DNA of 64,000 nt from Perilla frutescens. Lineage: Eukaryota > Streptophyta > Magnoliopsida > Lamiales > Lamiaceae. Location: positions 56,285,001 to 56,349,000 of the forward strand of contig BRKX01000007.1 in NCBI GenBank assembly GCA_026008535.1. Reading direction: 5' to 3'. A program made the position numbers and the translations under genes. The notes beneath the pieces are model-generated. The model had not been told where the DNA came from, made no database searches, and was given only the letters and a program-made list of their open reading frames with translations. Shown one piece after another: positions 54,540-64,000 of the stretch; the stretch's first letter is position 1, and the number at the start of each line of letters is the position of its first letter.

Positions 54540-57500
54540 GGCAATCTGAGCCTCAAATCAATGCAGAGAGGCAATCCGAGCCTCAAGACAACATAGAGAG
54601 GCATTCCGAGCCTCAATTGGAGCCTACTGGCCGACGCCAACAGCAAAGAACTGTCAACAGGCCGCCGCCTGTACAACAAGACATTCAAAGGCCGCCCCGT
54701 GAGCCCGCCTTTGAAGATGACTATGATTATGGATACGATTCCTATGCAGCTAGTGGATATGAAGCTGATTATCCACCACAAGGGCACAGAGGACGCCATG
54801 GCCGACCCCGAGGTCCCCATAGGCGTGCAAATCATCATGATGATGATGATGGTAGGCTCAACAACATCAAGACGAGCATACCCGAGTTTGAAGGCCTTCA
54901 CGATCCCGATGTTTACTTAGATTGGGAACGTAAGGTAGAGAAGATATTTGCATGCTACAACTTTTCAGAGCAAAAAAAGGTACAACTCGCATGCTTAGAG
55001 TTTAGAGGCTACGCAGCCTCATGGTGGGAAATGCAACAAGAAAGAAGGCGCAGAAACCACAATCCTCCAATCGACAACTGGGAGGAAATGAAGGGATTTA
55101 TGCGTGGCCTTTTTATACCCATGCATTATGAAAGAGAGCTTGAGAAGAAGCTCAATCGGGTCAAACAAGGTACAAGGTCGATTGAAGAGTACCACAAGGA
55201 ATTGGAGACCCTTTTGAACCGAGTCGGGAAGCAAGAGACCTTAAATGCTACCATCATCCGGTACATTGAAGGCATGAACCCCGACATTGCATGTGAAGTC
55301 GAGCTCAGAGACTTCACCAGTATAGAAAGAATGGTGCAGTACGCATCAATTGTGGAAAGGCAGCTAAAAGAGGGTCGCCGTCGATCCCACTTCAATTCAG
55401 CCCCTACAGGCCCCTCTTGGAATAAAGGTACACCTTCCACATCACTTTCTACTCCTACTACTGATTCTACACGTCCCAGAGGTCCATCCGGACCACCCGA
55501 ACGGCGTTTCGACCGTTCTACCCCGCAGACAAGCTGTAGACCCAAGTCTACGCCACCCAACCAGTCAAGGCCGACCCCTACTCGGCCAAATCAAGGTGTT
55601 ACAGCCCCTAATGCAGCTCCTAATCGTGCTCGTGACATCCAATGTCATAAGTGTCAAGGTTGGGGCCATTTCCAAGCTCAATGTCCAAACCGGCGGATTC
55701 TATACTTAACAGAATCGAATGAAGTCGAATCAGCCAGTGAGGATGAAACAAAGCCCATGGGCGACGTCACCATTGAAGAAGAAGTCGAGAATGATGCAGC
55801 CCCTAACCCAGTCGATCCGGAAGTTCAGCTCAGTTTGGTCACAATCCGGAGTTTGAGCATCATTCGAGAAGAGGAACAAGAAACACCAATGGGAGAACAT
55901 CTTCTACACCCGTGCAGTGATTCAAGGTCACAGGTCTTCCATGATAATTGACAGTGGTAGTGTGATCAATGCCATTAGTCAATACGTCGTTGAAAAGCTT
56001 GGTCTACCTGTTCAACAACATGCAAAGCCATACAGATTGCAGTGGCTTACAGAAAGAGGCGAGATACGCGTGGTTCACCAGGTAAGTGTCTCATTCTCAA
56101 TCCACAAGTTTTCTGACACTGTTTTGTGCGACGTTATCCCTATGGATGCGGCACACTTGTTGTTAGGCAGACCTTGGCAGTATGATCGACGTGTTGTCCA
56201 CGATGGACGTCTGAACACTTACACCGTCGACATTGATGGCCGAATCAGCACCCTAAGGCCATTATCACCTAAAGACGTTGCTATAGATCAGCAATGCATG
56301 CAAGAGAGGTTCAAAGAGGAAAAGGCGAAGCAAGCAGCCGCAAAACGGACCCCGAAGGCCACGGCCGAGACTTCAGCCCCCGGGCAGCCCCTTGCCGTCG
56401 CTCCTAACCCTCCAAAACCACCTGATTCGAGCTTCCTAGCTGTGGAAAAAAAGCAGGAGTCGAGTTCAAACAAGCCTCATGTGAAGAGCTTGTTTATTTC
56501 AGCAAAAGGAGTTCAGAAAGCCGTTAAAGCAGGTATGCCTCTTGTTCTACTCACATTTAAGAGCAGTGCTACTAATGATTGTTTGCCTAGTGATGTGCAG
56601 CCCTTACTTGATGAGTTCAAGGACGTTTTCCCTGAGGAGATACCCAGAGGACTGCCACCAATGCGAGGAATCGAGCATCAGATCGATTTCGTCCCCGGAG
56701 CCGTGCTTCCCAACCGATCAGCCTATAGGACATCTCCCGACGAGACTAAGGAGATAGATAGACAAGTTAAAGAGCTATTAGAGAAGAAGCAAATTCGAGA
56801 AAGCTTGAGCCCGTGCGCCGTTCCAGTGATTCTAGTGCCAAAGAAGAACAACGAATGGCGTATGTGCATGGATTGTCGTGTAATCAACAAAATCACGGTA
56901 AAGAATCGTTTTCCCATCCCTAGATTAGATGATATGCTTGATGAGTTATCTGGTTCGCGTGTCTTTTCTAAAATTGATTTGCGTTCTGGTTATTTTCAAG
57001 TACGTATGCAAGAAGGTGATGAATGGAAAACCGCATTTAAAACTAAGCATGGTTTGTATGAATGGCTTGTTATGCTTTTTGGTCTCACTAATGCACCAAG
57101 CACATTTATGCGTCTGATGAATCATGTTTTACGTGAAGTGATTGGAAAGTATGTTGTTGTGTATTTTGATGACATTTTGATTTATAGTGACACGACACAT
57201 ACATATATGCAGCACCTTAGACACGTTTTTGAGCTTCTTAGAGAGTCGAAATTATATGGTAATCTGTCTAAGTGTTCTTTTTGCATGAGTGAAGTCGTTT
57301 TTCTAGGCTTCGTTGTGAGTTTACGTGGTATAGAAGTAGACCGTTCCAAAATCAAAGCGATTGAGGAATGGCCCACTCCTAAGTCTGCAAGTGATGTGAG
57401 ATCTTTCCATGGCCTTGCTGGCTTTTATCATCGCTTTGTGCGTGATTTTTCCAGCATAGCTGCGCCGCTTACTGAGTTAAGCAAGAAAGATCGAAAGTTT

Positions 57501-59464
57501 GAATGGGGTCCTGTTCAAGAGCATGCGTTTAACACTTTAAAGTCTTGTTTATGTAATGCGCCTGTTCTTGCTCTTCTGGACTTCAATAAAACATTTGAAA
57601 TAGAATGTGATGCCTCGGGCAAAGGGATTGTGCTGTTTTGATGCAGGAACGACATCCAGTCGCCTATTTTAGTGAGAAGCTCCACGATGCAGCCCTTCGT
57701 TATTCGACTTATGACAAGGAGTTGTACGTACTTAAGAGAGCTTTAGAAATGTGGCAGCACTATTTATGGCCTAAGGAGTTTGTGATTCACACGGATCACG
57801 AGAGTTTAAAGCATTTGAAAGGCCAACAAAATCTGAACAAGCGACATGCACGATGGGTAGAGTTTATCGAGTCTTTCCCGTACGTCATCAAGTACAAGAA
57901 AGGCGCTGAAAACATTGTTGCTAATGCATTGTCGAGAAGGTACGTTCTCTTGAACCTCATGCATGCTAAGATGTTGGGATTTGATGCAATTAAGGAGTTA
58001 TATGCATGTGATGAGTTTTTCGCACCCATATATGTTGATTGTTGCTCAAAATCTCGTGCTTATGATGGATATTCCGTGCATGATGGGTTCTTGTTCAAGG
58101 GTTCACAGTTATGCATTCCTAAGTCTTCTATGCGTGAGTTGTTAGTTCTTGAATTGCATGAGGGAGGTTTAATGGGTCACTTTGGTGTGTCTAAAACGTT
58201 AAACTTGCTGCATGAACATTTCTTTTGGCCACGTATGAAGCATGATGTTGAGAATGTGTGTAGTAGATGTATAACATGCAAGAGGTCGAAATCTACTTCA
58301 CATCCATTCGGTTTATACACTCTTCTACCAGCCCCGTCTTCCCCGTGGATTGATTTATCTATGGATTTTATACTTGGTTTACCACGGTCTAGGTCTGGTT
58401 GAGATTCTATCTTTGTTGTAGTTGATAGGTTTTCCAAGATGTCTCATTTCATTGCATGTAGGAAAACCGATGATGCAGTACACATAGCCAATTTGTTCTT
58501 TATACATGTTGTGCGTTTACATGGAATACCTAGAACTATTGTTAGTGATAGAGATTCTAAGTTTCTAGCACATTTTTGGCGTGTACTATGGGGAAAATTA
58601 GGTACCAAACTGTTATTTTCTACTGCATGTCATCCACAAACTGATGGACAAACTGAAGTAGTTAATCGCACTTTAGGTACTTTGCTGCGTGCTTTAGTTA
58701 AAAACAACTTGAAATCATGGGAAGATTGTTTGCCATATGCTGAATTTGCTTATAATAGAGTTGTGCATTCATCTACCAATATGTCTCCGTTTGAAGTTGT
58801 TTATGGTTTTAATCCGCTAACGCCTAATGATCTGTTGCCTTTACCTGTTGAGCATCTAACAAGTGTTAAAGGTACAAGAAAAGCGGAACAAGTTAAGGAG
58901 ATGCATGAGAAAGTACGTGCGCGTATTGAAGTCATTGGCGCACGTAATGTTGTTCAAAAGAACAAACGGCGCAAGCAAATGATTTTCCAGCCTGGAGATC
59001 GCGTTTGGATTCATCTGAGTCCTGGACGGTTTCCTAACTTGAGGAAGTCGAAATTGATGCCAAGAGGAGATGGACCATTCACCGTGTTGAGTCGAGTCAA
59101 TGACAATGCATATCGCATTGATTTACCCGGTGAGTACAAGTGTTCATCTACATTTAATGTTGCTGACTTATCTCCCTTTTCTGCAGATGATGAGTTCGAG
59201 TGCAATGATGACGAGTCCATGAATTCGAGGATGAATTCTTTTCAGCAGGGGGGGAATGATGAGGTCATGCAAGGCAATGAAGAAAATGATCCGGAGCTAC
59301 AGTTTAAAGGTCCAATGACGCGTTTGCGAGCTAAGAAGTTACAAGCTTATTTACAAGCTTCTATTCGTCGCAAATTCGAAAGGCATGAAGATGAAGTCAA
59401 GGGCAGCTCAAGATTGATAACCATGCTATCCATAGATGATGAAGAAGGAAGCATGAAGACGTGA
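54540..59464 (+). pseudogene. CRM copy 2 Gag-Pol, truncated, two frameshifts and one stop
   Basis: The frame is open from the junction (no native ATG). Three 10-residue repeats (RQSEPQINAE, RQSEPQDNIE, RHSEPQLEPT) come first, then a Tyr/Asp/Arg-rich stretch, the gag domain (about 54880-55370) and zinc knuckle CHKCQGWGHFQAQC (about 55640-55685). A one-base gain near 55891 shifts into the frame carrying protease DSGS (Asp 55950) and reverse transcriptase (YFDDIL near 57162). The RT motif reads MLFGL where copy 1 has MPFGL. A one-base loss near 57629 in RNase H returns to the first frame. A TGA at 58400 interrupts integrase between the zinc-binding part and the first catalytic region; the rest (58403-59464) is open through QTEVVNRT and the tail, which overlaps the LTR by ~208 bases. 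Confidence 0.92.
59247..59256 (+). other. Polypurine tract of CRM copy 2
   Basis: AGGGGGGGAA inside the reading frame, directly before TGATGAGG, as in copy 1. Confidence 0.88.
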
Positions 59465-60324
59465 GAAGAAGAATGACGCCATTTGGACGTGTGCATTAAA
59501 AGTTATGCGCGTTTGCATGGGAAATCGGGAGATGCTGTTTTTCATGCAAAGGTGGCAAGACTTATACATGATATGGGCCACGATTTTATCACTTTAAATC
59601 AGCCCATATTCGTGAGTTTTAGGTCCAAAGTGGCGAGATCTACAAGCCCAATCCATTGTGGGATTTATCTTTATCTAGATAGATTTTTCTTATCTTTATT
59701 TTTTGTATCTTTTGAGTCTTACCTTAAAACCAGATTTTGGATAAGGTAACAATCCTTATTAGATTAGAACTAGTTATTTTCGATTCCATCTAGATATCTA
59801 GGTCTAGATTTTCGGTCCTATTGATTAGTATAAATAGGTACTCTATGTTATGTTCAAAAGTTAGACAATTGCATGAATACAAGAATTATTTCTCTTTTGT
59901 CTCCAAGATCCTTAGGTTGATCGAATTATCCAAACAAGTTCTATTGTTTTAGCAAATCAATAATCCTATTCAAGTTCTTCAGGGTACATTCGAGTACTTG
60001 GGAGAATTGCTATCCGGAGAATTAGTCGTGCGCGTTCGAGTTGATACAACACGGGTTCGCCGATCCTGATTATCCATTCTACCTTCCACCACCGCCACTA
60101 CCACCTTCACGACGACCACCGCCGCCTTCACCGCCGTCCGCCGCTGTGTCCAAGCCATTCCCAAGCTGTCCAATCGAGTCCCTTGCCGTATTCGTGTTTT
60201 CTAGTAAGTTTTGTCGTTTAATTCGTGTCGGATTCTACCCTTCTTTAGCTGACGTAGTTTGAGTCCTTCTTAAGTCTTCTGCCTGCATTCTTCGTGTCTT
60301 GGATACATTGTCCGGGTCACATCA
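59257..60324 (+). repeat. 3' LTR of CRM copy 2 (1068 bp)
   Basis: It starts TGATGAGG and ends GTCACATCA. A TATA box (TATAAATA) is at 59829-59836. Its end abuts a CT repeat inside a minus-strand LTR. Confidence 0.87.
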
Positions 60325-60805
60325 CTCTCTCTCTCTCTCTCGATTCATTAAGAAGGCCAAATGGGGGAAGAGAAATGTTATTTTTAGATAAGATTGGGGT
60401 AGGGGTTTCATACATATATACACACATATATAAATTGTATCTATTGGGCTTGGAGAAAGAAAAACAAATGGGGCATGTCATGGGCTCAACTTTGGGCTCA
60501 ATATAAAATAAATGGGGCTGGAAAAAAAATGGACATTAATCAAATAAAATGGACTCAATATTGATTTTGAAATGGGCCAAGAAATTTGATCAAAATCGGA
60601 TTTCGACGAGAACTATCATTTAATGTGTTCGTTCGTTATTGTTCCAACAATAATTAGACCGAAAATAAAAATATTTACAGATGAGCTCAAAATGGCTCAA
60701 AAGTTCCGTACTTGCTTATTTTTATTTTTAAAATAAAATGAGTTGTTATAACAATTGGGCCCTGAAATCAAAGATTGGGCTGGAATTTGATTTTGGGGCG
60801 TTACA
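60325..60805 (-). repeat. Minus-strand Tekay-like LTR, left copy (truncated by CRM copy 2)
   Basis: Read on the minus strand it starts TGTAACGCCCCAAAATC. Just outside (60806-60826) is a minus-strand polypurine tract, TTTTAAGGGGGATAG. About 465 bp match 62440-62907 with roughly twenty differences by eye. The far end is cut at the CT repeat by the CRM LTR. Confidence 0.78.
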
Positions 60806-62424
60806 AATCTATCCCCCTTAAAAGAATTTCATCTCGAAATTCAAGTATTCGATATCAGATATAGGTACAGTCTCAAGACCTTTTGATTGATTTTCCATGG
60901 AGCATCAACACTTTCATGTCAACTCTATTTGACTTCCAGCGACATAGCTTCTTTGTTTCACAACCCTCTAAGATTTGAGATTGAGAATCGTCATTGGTGA
61001 TCCTTGATAATTGAGTTATAGATCCACCTTTAATTCTTCACGGACGACATGATTTAGGTCAAATACATAATAGCGAAGCATTTCAACGGAAACAGAACAT
61101 GATTCTTACTAGCTTCTCCATTTGCTCAGATGAAAGCGCTTAATATATTTATTTAAAACATCATCAACTCATTGTGATTTGACTTTATTGTTGAAAATCC
61201 ATGGTCGTATCGTCAAAATTATTTGATGACCCAAAAAATTGCATCTTGCTTGAGAGTAGAGGTTCACGTATCACAAATAATATCATCCTCTTTCCCGTGC
61301 TCCAAAAATGTGCTAAATTGCATAATTCGCCAACAATACTATGCACACTTATATCTAAGTAAAGCACTCCTATATAGTAATCCACTATCGAGAAAAAAAT
61401 AGTTAACATCGTCCATAGCTCATGTTGAATTTTTGTCTTGAAGAATCCTCAGCCATTACGTTTTCCTCTAGCTCATCGAATATCTTGATCACATAATAGG
61501 AGGATAAGAGACACTAGCTTCTTAGTGGGAGCTAAATTTCTCGTCATCTATCATAAAACATATCTCACTAAGAAATTGAGGCATAGAGGAAATCTACCCA
61601 TTGTCAAGTCCGTCTAGGTTCATTCTATGGTGGGATAATATCACATTTTCCAAATACATAATTAAAATAAGTAAGTACTCATCACAAAATATGTTTGGAA
61701 ACTGATAGGGCTTTCGTAAAATGAGTATAACTTTGTCCTCAAAAATCCAAATGACATGATTCAAGTTCCAAATTGAAGCTAGGATGATAACCTAAAAGTT
61801 TAACGTAGTTTGGACAACCAAAAGTAGCTATATAAAATCAGTTTTTCATTTGAAATTTGCATATGCGTGCTGCCCAAAACAGATTCGGGTAGGAAAATTT
61901 CTCTCTGTAACATTTTTAGTGAATAAATCATAACTCGCAGACGAAAACTCCAAATTACAAAATTCCAAGTTCTATAAAACCCTAAGACTCATACCTAAAA
62001 ATTTTCCTCAGATATAGATTCCCATATTTTGACAATAAAAGGGCTAAAAAGTCAAATTAAACGGAAGCAACAAAACTGTTCCAGCCATCAGATCACAACG
62101 ACATCAAAAGATGAAACGAAGAGCACATATCAATGTATGACATATCTGAAAATCAAGCAAAAAGGATAAGAGATTGATCCATACGATGTCAACGAAGATG
62201 GGAGCTGTGGCGTCAATGGTGATGGCTGCAGCTGCTGCCGGAGAAAATCTGGCAACCTGCCACCCTTCCGGTGACGCTCCGGTGGCCGGTCCGGAGACTA
62301 AAGGCTGGCAGCCCTCCCCCCTTCTCCTCCCCCTTTGGCTGCTTCTTCTCACTTCTCTCTCTCGATCTCTTCTCCCCTCTCTTTCTTTCTTCCTTTCTCT
62401 CAAAGCTTCTCTGTTCTCTCTCTC
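60806..62424 (-). other. Interior and possible LTR remainder of the minus-strand Tekay-like element
   Basis: Non-coding. The right LTR probably extends into this stretch (CT-rich and GC-rich 62200-62424), but no primer site complement (GCTCTGATACCA) was found, so the LTR/interior boundary is unresolved. No ORF resembles gag or pol. Confidence 0.5.
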
Positions 62425-62907
62425 TCCCCCCCTCTTTCTCTCGATTCATTAAGAAGGCCAAATGGGTGGAAAAGAAATGTTATTTTGAGATAAGGTTGGG
62501 GTAGGGGTTTCATACATATATACACACATATATAAATTGTATCTATTGGGCTTGGAGAAAGAAAAATAAATGGGGCATGTCATGGGCTCAGCTTTGGGCT
62601 CAATATAAAATAAATGGGGCTGAAAAAAAAATGGACATTAATCAAATAAAATGGATTCAATATTGATTTTGAAATGGGCCGAGAAATTTGATCAAAATCG
62701 GATTTCGACGAGAACTATCATTTAATGTGTTTGTTCGTTATTGTTCCAACAATAATTGGACCGAAAATAAAAATATTTACAGATGAGATCAAAATGGCTC
62801 AAAAGTCCCATACTTGCTTATTTTTGTTTTTAAAATAAAATGAGTTGTTATAACAATTGGGCCCTAATATCAAAGATAGGGCTGGAATTTGATTTTGGGG
62901 TGTTACA
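62425..62907 (-). repeat. Minus-strand Tekay-like LTR, right copy (5' part)
   Basis: The partner of 60325-60805, starting on the minus strand as TGTAACACCCCAAAATC at 62907. Confidence 0.78.
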
Positions 62908-63590
62908 AATGACTTCCAACAATTGCCTTTCAAACGCAAACATAAAATTTAAAGGTTAATTGCATTAATGGCAGATCTTATATGTATTTGGTCCACGTCA
63001 GACGGTCAACGCGCGTCAAATAAATTGTTAAAATCAGAATCAATCTGCACACTAAAAAGTATTACTTAAAAATTCAAAAGTATCATCTGTATGCTTAAAA
63101 AGTATCGACTAGTAAAAATGTCAAAATCAGTATCAACCGTAACACTAAAAAATATCATTCAAAATTTAAAAAGTATCACAAGTATTTCTAAAAAATATCA
63201 CATGTTTTGATTTTTTTTTTCTTGTCTAACGTGTTGATTGTCTGATCAGGGGAGAATTTGCATTGGATTAAAAGTTATGAATTTTGGGTATAGTTGTAAA
63301 TTTAATAAAAAATTTAAAAGTAGGCAATTAAAATATTAATTTTAAAATTGGCTGTTATTGAACATTCCCATTATTTTGTAAAATAAATTGACCTCGAATT
63401 TGGTAGACAACTTAATTGTCTCTTTAGGTCTGCCGTGATTCGATCATTATTTTTTTAAAACAAAAACATCAAAGCGGTCAAATTTTACACTCATATTAAC
63501 AAAAACAAAATTGGGGAATGTTAATTCGGCCATACCGATGTCTATTTTAGAAAATTGTGTTGAGTTGTGGAACTTGAGAAGTACTAAGAT

Positions 63591-63720
63591 TATGGTGATA
63601 TGAAACAACAACAAAGAGCAAATAAGGTGTGCCCACATCTTATCCTGCAGAAGGTTATGGTCATAAGAAACGACAGTAGATTATAAATAAGGCGTGTCCA
63701 CATCTTATCTGATGGATGGG
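63591..63720. repeat. Two ~65-bp tandem units
   Basis: TATGG...AATAAGGTGTGCCCACATC (from 63591) recurs from 63656 as TATGG...AATAAGGCGTGTCCACATC. The stretch 62908-63590 before it is AT-rich, with loose AAAAAGTATCA repeats (about 63050-63210) and no gene. Confidence 0.75.
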
Positions 63721-63721
63721 T

Positions 63722-63863
63722 TGTTGGCGAAAATTCTTAGTAGGCCTTTAGGCCCTTATTTATTTTAGGGTTCTCTGATTATATATAGTCTCTTGATGTA
63801 ATTGTAACCCTAATTCAAAAATACATCTCTAGAGAATAATCCGGTTAGGCAACGCTATCACAG
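63722..63863 (+). repeat. Possible short LTR or LTR fragment
   Basis: It begins TGTTGGCGAAAATTC, has TATATATAGTC in the middle and ends near CTATCACA. The size suits a miniature LTR element, but no partner copy or target duplication is visible in the window. Confidence 0.25.
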
Positions 63864-63864
63864 T

Positions 63865-64000
63865 CAGGGGCGGAATTGGGGGAAGCCAGCGGGAGCCTTC
63901 CCCCCAATCCCGAAAAAATAAAATTTTTACATGTAATATTTAAAAAAATAAAAAAAAAATAGTTTATAGATATATTAGTGAAGAATAATTCGGCCTCTAA
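63865..64000 (+). mobile_element. Possible hAT-like end, cut by the window
   Basis: CAGGGGCGGAATTGGGGG resembles the CAGGGGCGGA ends of many plant hAT elements. The rest lies beyond the window. Confidence 0.3.

Larger units (their letters stand above)
54540..60324 (+). mobile_element. CRM-clade element copy 2, 5' truncated
   Basis: The 5' LTR, primer site and gag start are missing; the element begins inside gag at the junction with the Tekay-like LTR. Gag-Pol, polypurine tract and 3' LTR are present. It is clearly diverged from copy 1 and comes from a different subfamily or lineage. Confidence 0.9.

Noticed and set aside
54314..54901. 195-codon minus-strand frame
   Set aside because: It crosses the Tekay-like/CRM junction and is antisense to CRM gag with no domain of its own.
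60041..60262. Proline-rich 73-codon frame
   Set aside because: It lies inside the 3' LTR of CRM copy 2, from CCACC-type repeats.
60325..60341. CT repeat as a CRM target duplication
   Set aside because: The 5' end of CRM copy 2 is lost, so a duplication cannot be tested, and the CT tract is also present in the uninterrupted right LTR copy.
1..64000. CRISPR array, prophage or bacterial operon
   Set aside because: All tandem repeats are either inside LTRs or irregular, without unique spacers of constant length. Coding content is plant retrotransposon only.

Overview
The window is plant nuclear DNA made almost entirely of nested LTR retrotransposons. No host gene, tRNA, rRNA or CRISPR array was recognised. 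Plant origin is shown by the element lineages: Ty3/gypsy CRM, Athila-type, Tekay/Del-like and a SIRE-like Ty1/copia LTR, with initiator-Met and tRNA-Asp primer sites. Two CRM-clade elements suggest pericentromeric or other heterochromatic DNA. The species cannot be named from the sequence alone.

Layout: 1-7226 is a CRM element whose 5' LTR is cut by the window edge. It has one long Gag-Pol frame with four stops. 7227-9844 is intergenic DNA with short repeats and a probable Tekay-like LTR end. 9845-11126 is a SIRE-like solo LTR with a perfect target duplication (TTAGG). 11423-11781 is an older LTR fragment that was hit by a 3.27-kb minus-strand Tekay-like solo LTR (11782-15051, target duplication CATTC). 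15070-15385 is a hAT-like end. 15386-20434 is a decayed Athila/Tat-like relic, broken by a solo LTR (18342-19763, target duplication GATCA) and then by a large Tekay-like element that starts at 20435.

The Tekay-like element has a 3.2-kb LTR that is split at 20918/49750 by a 28.8-kb Athila tandem complex (20919-49744, target duplication GGAAT). The complex is LTR-internal-LTR-internal-LTR, as expected from unequal recombination. Internal copy 1 has lost reverse transcriptase and carries a 190-bp tandem amplification. Internal copy 2 keeps all pol domains but holds a complete 6151-bp Gag-only element, called here element B (36458-42608, target duplication GTTAT), inside RNase H. The Tekay-like interior (52468-54441) is non-coding. 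Its 3' LTR stops after 98 bp at a junction with a 5'-truncated second CRM element (54540-60324). That element abuts a minus-strand Tekay-like LTR pair (60325-62907), and the last kilobase holds short repeats and transposon ends.

The only open full-length reading frame is the 538-codon Gag of element B; the other polyproteins are interrupted. The most unusual signals are in the Athila-type elements: (i) a 16-bp near-palindrome scattered through element B; (ii) a copy of each element's own 3' polypurine tract placed after pol or gag; (iii) a hairpin at the U5 end beside the primer site, with opposite stem orientation in the two families but the same loop; (iv) a hairpin just after pol with loop AGGCAA; and (v) strong enrichment of TGCCC/GGGCA in the larger Athila element.
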